Assembly (NCBI GenBank): GCA_037974665.1
Contig: CM075773.1
Span: 25,608,353-25,672,352, forward strand
Reading direction: 5' to 3'
Length of the DNA stretch: 64,000 bases
Origin: Ehretia macrophylla
Taxonomy: Eukaryota > Streptophyta > Magnoliopsida > Boraginales > Ehretiaceae
The number at the start of each line of letters is the position of its first letter. Within the stretch, counting starts at the first letter, position 1. The notes under the pieces are model-generated. The model searched no databases and had not been told where the DNA came from. It was given only the letters and a program-made list of their open reading frames with translations. The position numbers and the translations under genes are program-made. This document shows, piece by piece, positions 48,001 to 60,000 of this stretch.

Positions 48001-50858
48001 CATTTCTGTTACCCAATCCCGCGGCACCTTGGGCGAGACAAATTCGCTTCACGTAGAGGCTGGACCCGCAAACCGAGGGCGTGGGGCTTGGGACCAGGTC
48101 TCCGTCGCTCCAGAGCCCATAACTTTTGATCCGTAAAGAGTTACGCGGCCCACAGCATACCGTTGGAAAGCTCTCCGAGAGTTCTACGACGGGACAGCCA
48201 AGCTATGCTTCGCTGTGCCCTTTTTCGGAGCCCAAAATCGAACGTTTTCATCAGTTTCGGGACACTTTTCTTCTTTTGCGCTGTTTTTCCGTCCCGGATC
48301 GTACGTCGTGTGCCGCGAAAAGGGCGACAACCCAATCCGTCCCATTTTTGTTACCGAATCCCGCGGCACCTTGGGCGAGACAGCTTCGATTCGCGTAGAG
48401 GCTGGGCCCGCAAACCGAGGGCGTGGGGCTTGCGACCAAGTCTCCGTCGCTCCGAAGCCCATAACTTTTGATCCGTAAAGAGTTACGCGGCCCACAGTAT
48501 ACCGTTGGAAAGCTCTCCGAGAGCTCTACGACGGGACAGCCAAGCTATGCTTCGCTGTACCTTTTTTCGGAGCCCAAAATCGAACGTTTTCATCAGTTTC
48601 GGGACACTTTTCTTCTTTTGCGCTGTTTTTCCATCCCGGATCGTACGTCGTGCGCCGCGAAAAGGGCGACAACCCGATCCGTCCCATTTCTGTTACCGAA
48701 TCCCTTGGCACCTGGGCGAGACAAATTCGCTTCACCTAGAGGCTGGGCCCGCAAACCGAGTGCATGGGGCTTGGGACCAGGTCTCCGTCGCTCCGGAGCC
48801 CATAACTTTTGATCCGTAAGGAGTTAAGCGGCCGACAGCATACCGTTGGAAAGCTCTCCGAGAGCTCTACGATGGGGCAGCCAAGATTTGCTTCGCTGGG
48901 CCTTTTTTCGGAGCCCAAAATCGAACGTTTTCATCAGTTTCGGGACACTTTTCTTCTTTTGCGCTATTTTTCCGTCCCGGATCGTACGTCGTGCGCCGCG
49001 AAAAGGGCGACAACCCGATCCGTCCCATTTATGTTACCGAATCCCGCGGTACCTTGGGCGAGACAGCTTCGATTCGCGTAGAGGCTGGGCCTGCAAACCG
49101 AGGGCGTGGGGCTTGCGACCAAGTCTCCGTCGCTCCGGAGCCCATAACTTTTGATCCGTAAAGAGTTACGCGGCCCACAGGAGACCGGTGGAAAGCTCTC
49201 CGAGAGCTCTACTACGGGACAGCCAAGCTTTGCTTCGCTGTGCCTTTTTTCGGAGCCCAAACTCAAACGATTTCATCAGTTTCAGGACACTTTTCTTCTT
49301 TTGTGCTATTTTTCCGTCCCGGATCGTAAGTCGTGCGCCGCGAAAAGGGCGACAACCCAATCCGTCCCATTTTTGTTACCGAATCCCGCGGCACCTTGGG
49401 CGAGACAGCTTCGCTTCGCGTAGAGGCTGGGCCCGCAAACCGAGGGCGTGGGTCTTGGGACCAGGTCTCCGTCGCTCCAGAGCCCATAACTTTTGATCCG
49501 TAAAGAGTTACGCGGCCCACAGCATACCGTTGGAAAGCTCTCCGAGAGCTCTACGAAGGGACAGCCAAGTTACGCTTCGCTGTTCCTTTTTTCGGAGCCC
49601 AAAATCGATCGTTTTCATCAGTTTCGGGACACTTTTCTTTTGTGCGCTGTTTTTCCGTCCCGGATCGTACGTCGTGCGCCGCGAGAAGGGCAACAACCCA
49701 ATCCGTCCCATTTTTGTTACCGAATCCCGCGGCACCTTAGGCAAGACAGCTTCGCCTCGCGTAGGGGCTGGGCCCGCAAACCGAGGGCGTGGGGTTTGTG
49801 ACCAGGTCTCCGTCGCTCCAGAGCCCATAACTTTTGATCCGTAAAGAGTTACGTGGCCCACAGCATACCGTTGGAAAGCTCTCCGAGAGTTCTACGACGG
49901 TACAGATAAGCTTTGCTTCGTGGGCCTTTTCTCGGAGCCCAAAATCGAATGTTTTCATCAGTTTCGGGACACTTATCTTCTTTCGCGCTGTTTTTCCGTC
50001 CCGGATCGTACGTCGTGCGCCGCGAAAAGGGCGACAACCCAATCCGTCCCATTTTTGTTAACGAATCCCGCGGCACCTTGGGCGAGACAGCTTCGCTTCG
50101 CGTAGAGGCTGGGCCCGCAAACCGAGTGCATGGGGCTTGGGACCAGGTCTCCGTCGCTCCGGAGCCCATAACTTTTGATCCGTAAGGAGTTAAGCGGCCG
50201 ACAGCATACCGTTGGAAAGCTCTCCGAGAGCTCTACGATGGGGCATCCAAGGTTTGCTTCGCTGGGCCTTTTTTTGGAGCCCAAAATCGAACGTTTTAAT
50301 CAGTTTCGGGAAACTTTTCTTCTTTTGCGCTGTTTTTCCGTCCCGGATCGTACGTCGTGCGACGCGAAAAGGGCGACAACCCGATCCGTCCCATTTCTGT
50401 TACCGAATCCCGCGGCACCTTGGGCGAGACAAATTCGGTTCACGTAGAGGCTGGGCCCTCAAACCGAGGATGTGGGGCTTGGGACCAGGTCTCCGTCGCT
50501 CCGGAGCCCATAACTTTTGATCCGTAAGGAGTTACGCGGCCCACAGCATACCGTTGGAAAGCTCTCCGAGAGCTCTACGACGGGGCAGCCAAGCTTCGCT
50601 TCGCTGGGCCTTTTTTCGGAGCCCAAAATCGAACGTTTTCATCAGTTTCGGGACACTTTTCTTCTTTTGCGCTGTTTTTCCGTCCCGGATCGTACGTCGT
50701 GCGACGCGAAAAGGCCGACAACCCAATCCGTCCCATTTTTGTTACCGAATCCCGCGGCACCTTGGGCGAGACAGTTTCGATTCGCGTAGAGGCTGGGCCC
50801 GCAAACCGAGGGCGTGGGGCTTGCGGCCAAGTCTCCGTCGCTCCGGAGCCCATAACTT
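45049..50858 (+). repeat. array segment 8: 17 monomers
   Basis: Monomer starts: 45049, 45391, 45732, 46074, 46416, 46758, 47100, 47442, 47784, 48126, 48468, 48809, 49151, 49493, 49834, 50175, 50517. Monomer 45049 copies 19442. Monomer 45732 is chimeric: its first half has the cgaacgatttc and gtttcaggacac markers, while its second half has type-b markers (cttcgtttgcg, gaatcctgcgg). The junction spanning the end of 48468 and the start of 48809 (gagtgcatggggc, then gttaagcggccgac) is repeated at the end of 49834 and start of 50175, 1,366 bp (four monomers) away. Monomer 49151 begins with an odd cacaggagaccggtgg. Confidence 0.97.
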
Positions 50859-53800
50859 TTGATCCGTAAAGAGTTACGCGGCCCACAGTATACCGTTGGA
50901 AAGCTCTCTGAGAGCTCTACTACGGGACAGCCAAGCTTCGCTTCGCTGTGCCTTTTTTTGGAGCCCAAAATCGAACGATTTCATCAGTTTCAGGACACTT
51001 TTCTTCTTTTGTGCTATTTTTCCGTCCCGGATCGTACGTCGTGCGCCGCGAAAAGGGCGACAACCCAATCCGTCCCATTTTTATTACTGAATCGCGTGGC
51101 ACCTTGGGCGAGACAGCTTCGCTTCGCGTAGAGGTTGGGCCCGCAAACCGAGGGCGTGGGGGTTGGGACCAGGTCTCCATCGCTCCAGAGCCCATAACTT
51201 TTGATCCGTAAAGAGTTACGCGGCCCACAGCATACCGTTGGAAAGCTCTCTGAGAGCTCTACGACGGGACAGCCAAGCTACGCTTCGCTGTGCCTTTTTT
51301 AGGAGCCCAAAATCGAACGTTTTCATCAGTTTCGGGACACTTTTCTTCTTGTGCGCTGTTTTTCCGTCCCGGATCGTACGTCGTGCGCCGCGAAAAGGGC
51401 GACAACCCAATCCGTCCCATTTCTGTTACCGAATCCCGCAGCACCTTGGGCGAGACAGCTTCGCTTCACGTAGAGGCTGGGCCCGCAAACCGAGGGCGTG
51501 GGGCTTGGGACCAGGTATCCGTCGCTCCAGAGCCCATAACTTTTGATCCGTAAAGAGTTACGCGTCCCACAGAATACCGTTGGAAAGCTCTCCGAGAGCT
51601 CTACGACTGGACAGCTAAGCTTTCCTTCGCTTGACCTATTTTTGGAGCCCAAAATCGAACGTTTTCTTCAGTTTCGGGACACTTTTATTCTTTCGCGCTT
51701 TTTTTCCGTCCCGGATCGTACGTCATGCGCCGCAAAAAGGGCGACAACCCAATCCGTCCGATTTTTGTTACCGAATCCCGCGGTACCTTGGGCGAGACAG
51801 CTTCGCTTCGCGTAGAGGCTGGGCCCACAAACTGAGGGCGTGGGGCTTGGTACCAGGTCTCCGTCGCTCCGGAGCCCATAAATTTTGATCCGTAAAGAGT
51901 TACGCGGCCCACAGCATACCGTTGGAAAGCTCTTCGAGAGCTCTACGACGGGACAGCAGGCTTTGCTTCGCTGGGCCTTTTTTCGGAGCCCAAAATCGAA
52001 CGTTTTCATCAGTTTCGGGACAGTTTTCTTTTTTCGCGCTGTTTTTCCGTCCCGGATCGTAAGTCGTGCGCCGCGAAAAGGGCGACAACCCAATCCATCC
52101 CATTTTTGTTACCGAATCCCGCGGCACCTTAGGCCAGACAGCTTCGCTTCGCGTAGAGGCTGGGCTCGCAAACCGAAGGCGTGGGGCTTGGGACCAGGTC
52201 TCCGTCGCTCCAGAGCCCATAACTTTTGATCCGTAAAGAGTTACGCGGCCCACAGTATACCGTTGGAAAGCTCTCCGAGAGCTCTACGACGGGACAGCCA
52301 AGCATCGCTTCCCTGGGCCTTTTTTCGGAGCCCAAAATCGAACATTTTCATCAGTTTCGGGACATTTTTCTTCTTTCGCGCTGTTTTTCCGTCCCGGATC
52401 GTACGTCGTGCGCCGCGAAAAGGGCGACAACCCAATCCGTCCCATTTCTGTTACCGAATCCCGCGGTACCTTGGGCGACACAGCTTCGCTTCGCGTAGAG
52501 GCTAGGCCCACAAACCGAGGGCGTGGGGCTTGGGACCAGGTCTCCGTCGCTCCAGAGCCCATAACTTTTGATCCGTAAAGAGTTACGCGGCCCACAGCAT
52601 ACCGTTGGAAAGCTCTCCGAGAGCTCTACGACAGGACAGCCAAGCTATGCTTCGCTGTGCCTTTTTTCGGAGTCAAAAATCGAACGTTTTCATCAGTTTC
52701 GGGACACTTTTCTTCTTTTGCGCTGTTTTTCCGTCCCGGATCGTACGTCGTGCGCCGCGAAAAGGGCGACAACCCAATCCGTCCCCTTTTTGTTACCGAA
52801 TCCCGCAGTACCTTGGGCGAGACAGCTTCGCTTCGCGTAGAGGCTAGGCCCACAAACCGAGGGCGTGGGGCTTGGGACCAAGTCTCCGTCGCTCCGGAGC
52901 CCATAACGTTTGATCCGTAAAGAGTTACGCGGTCCACAGCATACCGTTGGAAAGCTCTCCGAGAGCTCTACGACAGGACAGCCAAGCTATGCTTCGCTGT
53001 GCCTTTTTTTGGAGCCCCAAATCGAACGTTTTCATTAGCTTCTGGACACTTTTCTTCTTTTGCGCTGTTTTTCCGTCCCGGATAGTACGTCATGAGCCGC
53101 GAAAAGGGCGACAACCCAATCCGTCCCCTTTTTGTTACCGAATCCCGCGGTACCTTGGGCGAGACAGCTTCGCTTCGCGTAGAGGCTAGGCCCACAAACC
53201 GAGGGCGTGGGGCTTGGGACCAAGTCTCCGTCGCTCCGGAGCCCATAACTTTTGATCCGTAAAGAGTTACGTGGCCCACAGCATACCGTTGGAAAGCTCT
53301 CCGAGAGCTCTACGACGGGACAGCCAAGCTATGCTTCGCTGTACCTTTTTTCGGAGCCCAAAATCGAACGTTTTCATCAGTTTCGGGACACTTTTCTTCT
53401 TTTGCGCTGTTTTTCCGTCCCGGATCGTACTTCGTGCGCCGCGAAAAGGGCGACAACCCAATCCGTCCCATTTTTGTTACCGAATCCCGCGGCACCTTGG
53501 GCGAGACAGCTTCGATTCGCGTAGAGGCTGGGCCCACAAACCGAAGGCGTGGGGCTTGGTACCAGGTCTCCGTCGCTCCGGAGCGCATAACTTTTGATCC
53601 GTAAAGAGTTACGTGGCCCACAGCATACCGTTGGAAAGCTCTCCGAGAGCTCTACGACAGGACAGCCAAGCTATGCTTCGCTGTGCCTTTTTTCGGAGCC
53701 CAAAATCGAACGTTTTCATTAGTTTCGGGACACTTTTCTTCTTTTGCGCTGTTTTTCCGTCCCGGATCGTACGTCGTGCGCCGCGAAAAGGGCGACAACC

Positions 53801-56800
53801 CAATCCGTCCCCTTTTTGTTACCGAATCCCGCAGTACCTTGGGCGAGACAGCTTCGCTTCGCGTAGAGGCTAGGCCCACAAACTGAGGCCGTGGGGCTTG
53901 GGACCAAGTCTCCGTCGCTCCGGAGCCCATAACTTTTGATCCGTATAGAGTTACGCGGCCCACAGCATACCGTTGGAAAGCTCTCCGAGAGCTCTACGAT
54001 AGGGCAGCCAAGCCTACTTTGCTGGGCAATTTTTTGGAGCCCAAAATCGAACGTTTTAATCAGTTTCGGGACACTTTTCTTCTTTTGCGCTGTTTTTCCG
54101 TCCCGGATAGTACGTCATGCGCCGCGAAAAGGGCGACAACCCAATCCGTCCCCTTTTTGTTACCGAATCCCGCGGTACCTTGGGCGAGACAGCTTCGCTT
54201 CGCGTAGAGGCTAGGCCCACAAACCGAGGGCGTGGGGCTTGGGACCAAGTCTCCGTCGCTCCGGAGCCCATAACTTTTGATCCGTAAAGAGTTACGTGGC
54301 CCACAGCATACCGTTGGAAAGCTCTCCGAGAGCTCTACGACGGGACAGCCAAGCTATGCTTCGCTGTACCTTTTTTCGGAGCCCAAAATCGAACGTTTTC
54401 ATCAGTTTCGGGACACTTTTCTTCTTTTGCGCTGTTTTTCCGTCCCGGATCGTAAATCGTGCGCCGCGAAAAGGGCGACAACCCAATCCGTCCCATTTTT
54501 GTTACCGAATCCCGCGGCACCTTGGGCGAGATAGCTTCGCTTCGCGTAGAGGCTAGGCCCACAAACCGAGGGCGTGGGGCTTGGGACCAAGTCTCCGTCG
54601 CTCCGGAGCCCATAACTTTTGATCCGTAAAGAGTTACGCGGCCCACAGCATACCGTTGGAAAGCTCTCCGAGAGCTCTACGACAGGACAGCCAAGCTATG
54701 CTTCGCTGTGCCTTTTTTTGGAGCCCAAAATCGAACGTTTTCATCAGTTTCGGGACACTTTTCTTCTTTTGCGCTGTTTTTCCGTCCCGGATCGTACTTC
54801 GTGCGCCGCGAAAAGGGCGACAACCCAATCCGTCCCATTTTTGTTACCGAATCCCGCGGCACCTTGGGCGAGACAGCTTCGATTCGCGTAGAGGCTAGGC
54901 CCACAAACCGAGGGCGTGGGGCTTGGGACCAAGTCTCCGTCGCTCCGGAGCCCATAACTTTTGATCCGTAAAGAGTTACGCGGCCCACAGCATACCGTTG
55001 GAAAGCTCTCCGAGAGCTCTACGACAGGACAGCCAAGCTATGCTTCGCTGTGCCTTTTTTTGGAGCCCAAAATCGAACGTTTTCATTAGTTTCGAGGCCC
55101 TTTTCTACTTTTAAGATGTTTTTCGGTCCCGGATCGTGCTTCGTGCGCCGCGAAAAGGGCGACAACACAATCCGCCCCATTTCTGTTATCGAATCCCACG
55201 GCACCTTGGGCGAGACAGCTTCGATTCGCGTAGAGGCTGGGCCCACAAACCGAAGGCGTGGGGCTTGGTACCAGGTCTCCGTCGCTCCGGAGCGCATAAC
55301 TTTTGATCCGTAAAGAGTTACGTGGCCCACAGCATACCGTTGGAAATCTCTCCGAGAGCTCTACGACAGGACAGCCAAGCTATGCTTCGCTGTGCCTTTT
55401 TTCGGAGCCCAAAATCGAACGTTTTCATCAGTTTCGGGACACTTTTCTTCTTTTGCGCTGTTTTTCCGTCCCGGATAGTACGTCATGCGCTGCGAAAAGG
55501 GCGACAACACAATCCGCCCCATTTTTGTTATCGAATCCCGCGGCACCTTGGGCGAGACAGCTTCGCTTCGCGTAGAGGCTGGGCCCGCAAGCCGAGGGCG
55601 CTGGGCTTGGGACCAGGTCTCCGTCGCTCCAGAGCCCCTACCTTTTGATCCGTAAAGAGTTACGCGGCCCACAGCATACCGTTGCAAAGCTCTCTGAGAG
55701 CTCTACGACGGGACAGCCAAGTTATGCTTCGCTGTGCCTTTTTTCGGAGCCCAAAATCGAACGTTTTCATCAGTTTCGGGACACTTTTCTTCTTTCGCGC
55801 TGTTTTTCCGTCCCGGATCGTACGTCGTGCGCCGCGAAAAGGGCGACACCCCAATCCATCCCGTTTTTGTTACCGAATCCCGCAGTACCTAGGGCGAGAC
55901 AGCTTCGCTTCGCGTGGAGGCTGGGCCCGCAAACCGAGGGCGTAGGGCTTGGGACCAGGTCTCCGTCGCTCCCGAGCCCATAACTTTTGATCCGTAAGGA
56001 GTTACGCGGCCCACAGCATACCGTTGGAAAGCTCTCTGAGAGCTCTACGAAGGGACAGCCAAGCTATGCTTCGCTGTGCCTTTTTTCGGAGCCCAAAATC
56101 GAACGTTTTCATCAGTTTCGGGACACTTTTCTTCTTTCGCGCTGTTTTTCCGTCCCGGATCGTACGTCGTGCGTCGCGAAAAGGGCGACAACACAATCCG
56201 CCCCATTTCTGTTATCGAATCCCGCAGCACCTTGGGCGAGACAGCTTCGCTTCGCGTGGAGGCTGGGCCCGCAAACCGAGGGCGCGGGGCTTGGGACCAG
56301 CTATCCGTCGCTCCAGAGCCCATAACTTTTGATCCGTAAAGAGTTACGCGGCCCACAGTATACCGTTGGAAAGCTCTCCGAGAGCTCTACGACGGGACAG
56401 CCAAGGTTTGCTTCGCTGGGCCTTTTTTCGGAGCCCAAAATCGAACATTTTCATCAGTTTCGGGACATTTTTCTTCTTTTGCGCTGTTTTTCCGTCCCGG
56501 ATCGTACGTCATGCGCCGCAAAAAGGGCGACAACCCAATCCGTCCCATTTTTGTTACCGAATACCGCGGCACCTTGGGCGAGACAGTTTCGCTTCGCGTA
56601 GAGGCTGGGCCCACAAACCGAGGACGTGGGGCTTCGTACCAGGTCTCCGTCGTTCCGGAGCCCATAACTTTTGATCCGTAAAGAGTTACGCGGCCCACAG
56701 CATACCGTTGGAAAGCTCTCCGAGAGCTCTACGACGGGGCAACCAAGCTTCACTTCGCTGGGCATTTTTTTGGTGCCCAAAATCGAACATTTTCATCAGT

Positions 56801-57012
56801 TTCGGGACAATTTTCTTTTTTCGCGCTGTTTTTCCGTCCCGGATCGTACGTCGTGCGCCGCGACAAGGGCGGCAATCCAATCCGTCCCATTTTTGCTACC
56901 GAATCCCGCGGCATTTTGGGCGAGACAGCTTCGCTTCGCGTAGAGGCTGGGCCCGCAAACCGAGGGCGGGGGGCTTGCGGCCAAGTCTCCGTCGCTCCGG
57001 AGCCCATAACTT
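50859..57012 (+). repeat. 18-monomer unit, left copy of the 6,154-bp-spaced duplication
   Basis: Monomer starts: 50859, 51201, 51543, 51885, 52226, 52568, 52910, 53252, 53594, 53936, 54277, 54619, 54961, 55303, 55645, 55987, 56329, 56671. Monomers 50859 to 55303 are recognisably paired, with gaps, with those at 57013 to 61457. Shared rare markers include attactgaatcgcgtgg (51082/57236), agcatcgcttccctggg (52312/58456) and ctctactacggg. Homology seems to begin near ttgcggccaag at 50821, just before the first anchor. Monomers 51543, 53936, 54277 and 54961 match poorly or only in part. The last four monomers, 55645 to 56671, are not clearly paired. Confidence 0.87.
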
Positions 57013-60000
57013 TTGATCCGTAAAGAGTTACGCGGCCCACAGTATACCGTTGGAAAGCTCTCTGAGAGCTCTACTACGGGACAGCCAAGCTTCGCTTCGC
57101 TGTGCCTTTTTTTGGAGCCCAAAATCGAACGATTTCATCAGTTTCAGGACACTTTTCTTCTTTTGTGCTATTTTTCCTGCCTGGATCGTACGTCGTGCGA
57201 CGCGAAAAGGGCGACAACCCAATCCGTCCCATTTTTATTACTGAATCGCGTGGCACCTTGGGCGAGACAGCTTCGCTTCGCGTAGAGGTTGGGCCCGCAA
57301 ACCGAGGGCGTGGGGGGTGGGACCAGGTCTCCATCGCTCCAGAGCCCATAACTTTTGATCCGTAAAGAGTTACGCGGCCCACAGCATACCGTTGGAAAGC
57401 TCTCTGAGAGCTCTACGAAGGGACAGCCAAGCTACGCTTCGCTGTGCCTTTTTTAGGAGCCCAAAATCGATCGTTTTCATCAGTTTCGGGACACTTTTCT
57501 TCTTTTGCGCTGTTTTTCCGTCCCGGATCGTACGTCGTGCGCCGCGAAATGGGCGACAACCCACTCCATCCCATTTCTGTTACCGAATCCAGCGGCAGCT
57601 TGGGCGAGACAGCTTCGCTTCACGTAGAGGCTGGCCCCGCAAACTGAGGCCGTGGGGCTTGGGACCAGGTCTCCGTCGCTCCAGAGCCCATATCTTTTGA
57701 TCCGTAAGGAGTTACGCGGCCCACAGCATACTGTTGGAAAGCTCTTCGAGAGCTCTACGACAGTGCAGCCAAGCAAGCTTGGCTAGGCCTTTTTTTGGAG
57801 CCCAAAATCGAACGTTTTCATCAGTTTCGGGACATTTTTCTTCTTTTTCGCTATTTTTCCGTCCCGGATCGTACGTCGCGTGCCGCGAAATGGGCGACAA
57901 CCCAATCCGTCCCATTTCTGTTACCGAATCCCGCGGTACCTTGGGCGACACAGCTTCGCTTCACGAAGAGGCTGGGCCCATAAACTGAGGCCGTGGGGCT
58001 TGGGACCAGGTCTCCGTCGCTCCGGAGCCCATAACTTTTGATCCGTAAGGAGTTACGCGGCTCACAGCATACCGTTGGAAAGCTCTCTGAGAGCTCTACG
58101 ACGGGACAGCAGGCTTTGCTTCGCTGGGCCTTTTTTCGGAGCCCAAAATCGAACGTTTTCATCAGTTTCGGGACATTTTTCTTCTTTCGCGCTGTTTTTC
58201 CGTCCCGGATCGTAAGTCGTGCGCCGCGAAAAGGGCGACAACCCAATCCATCCCATTTTTGTTACCGAATCCCGCGGCACCTTAGGCGAGACAGCTTCGC
58301 TTCGCGTAGAGGCTGGGCTCGCAAACCGAAGGCGTGGGGCTTGGGACCAGGTCTCCGTCGCTCCGGAGCCCATAACTTTTGATCCGTAAAGAGTTACGCG
58401 GCCCACAGCATACCGTTGGAAAGCTCTCCGTGAGCTCTACGACGGGACAGCCAAGCATCGCTTCCCTGGGCCTTTTTTCGGAGCCCAAAATCGAACGTTT
58501 TCATCAGTTTCGGGACACTTTTCTTCTTTTGCGCTGTTTTTCCGTCCCGGATCGTACGACGTGCGCCGCGAAAAGGGCGACAACCCAATCCGTCCCATTT
58601 TTGTTACCGAATCCCGCGGTACCTTGGGCGAGACAGCTTCGCTTCGCGTAGAGTCTAGGCCCACAAACCGAGGGCGTGGGGCTTGGGACCAAGTCTCCGT
58701 CGCTCCGGAGCCCATAACTTTTGATCCGTAAAGAGTTACGCGGCCCACAGCATACCGTTGGAAAGCTCTCCGAGAGCTCTACGACAGGACAGCCAAGCTA
58801 TGCTTCGCTGTGCCTTTTTTCGTAGCCCAAAATCGAACGTTTTCATTAGTTTCGGGACACTTTTCTTCTTCTGCGCTGTTTTTCCGTTCCGGATCGTACA
58901 TCGTGAGCCGCGAAAAGGACGACAACCTAATCCGTCCCCTTTTTGTTACCGAATCCCGCAGTACCTTGGGCGAGACAGCTTCGCTTCGCGTAGAGGCTAG
59001 GCCCACAAACCGAGGGCGTGGGGCTTGGGACCAAGTCTCCGTCGCTCCGGAGCCCATAACTTTTGATCCGTAAAGAGTTACGCGGCCCACAGCATACCGT
59101 TGGAAAGCTCTCCGAGAGCTCTACGACAGGACAGCCAAGCTATGCTTCGCTGTGCCTTTTTTTGGAGCCCAAAATCGAACGTTTTCATCAGTTTCGGGAC
59201 ACTTTTCTTCTTTTGCGCTGTTTTTCCGTCCCGGATAGTACGTCATGCGCCGCGAAAAGGGCGACAACCCAATCCGTCCCCTTTTTGTTACCGAATCCCG
59301 CGGTACCTTGGGCGAGACAGCTTCGCTTCGCGTAGAGGCTAGGCCCACAAACCGAGGGCGTGGGGCTTGGGACCAAGTCTCCGTCGCTCCGGAGCCCATA
59401 ACTTTTGATCCGTAAAGAGTTACGTGGCCCACAGCATACCGTTGGAAAGCTCTCCGAGAGCTCTACGACGGGACAGCCAAGCTATGCTTCGCTGTACCTT
59501 TTTTCGGAGCCCAAAATCGAACGTTTTCATCAGTTTCGGGACACTTTTCTTCTTTTGCGCTGTTTTTCCGTCCCGGATCGTACTTCGTGCGCCGCGAAAA
59601 GGGCGACAACCCAATCCGTCCCATTTTTGTTACCGAATCCCGCGGCACCTTGGGCGAGACAGCTTCGATTCGCGTAGAGGCTGGGCCCACAAACCGAAGG
59701 CGTGGGGCTTGGTACCAGGTCTCCGTCGCTCCGGAGCGCATAACTTTTGATCCGTAAAGAGTTACGTGGCCCACAGCATACCGTTGGAAAGCTCTCCGAG
59801 AGCTCTACGACAGGACAGCCAAGCTATGCTTCGCTGTGCCTTTTTTCGGAGCCCAAAATCGAACGTTTTCATTAGTTTCGGGACACTTTTCTTCTTTTGC
59901 GCTGTTTTTCCGTCCCGGATCGTACGTCGTGCGCCGCGAAAAGGGCGACAACCCAATCCGTCCCCTTTTTGTTACCGAATCCCGCAGTACCTTGGGCGAG

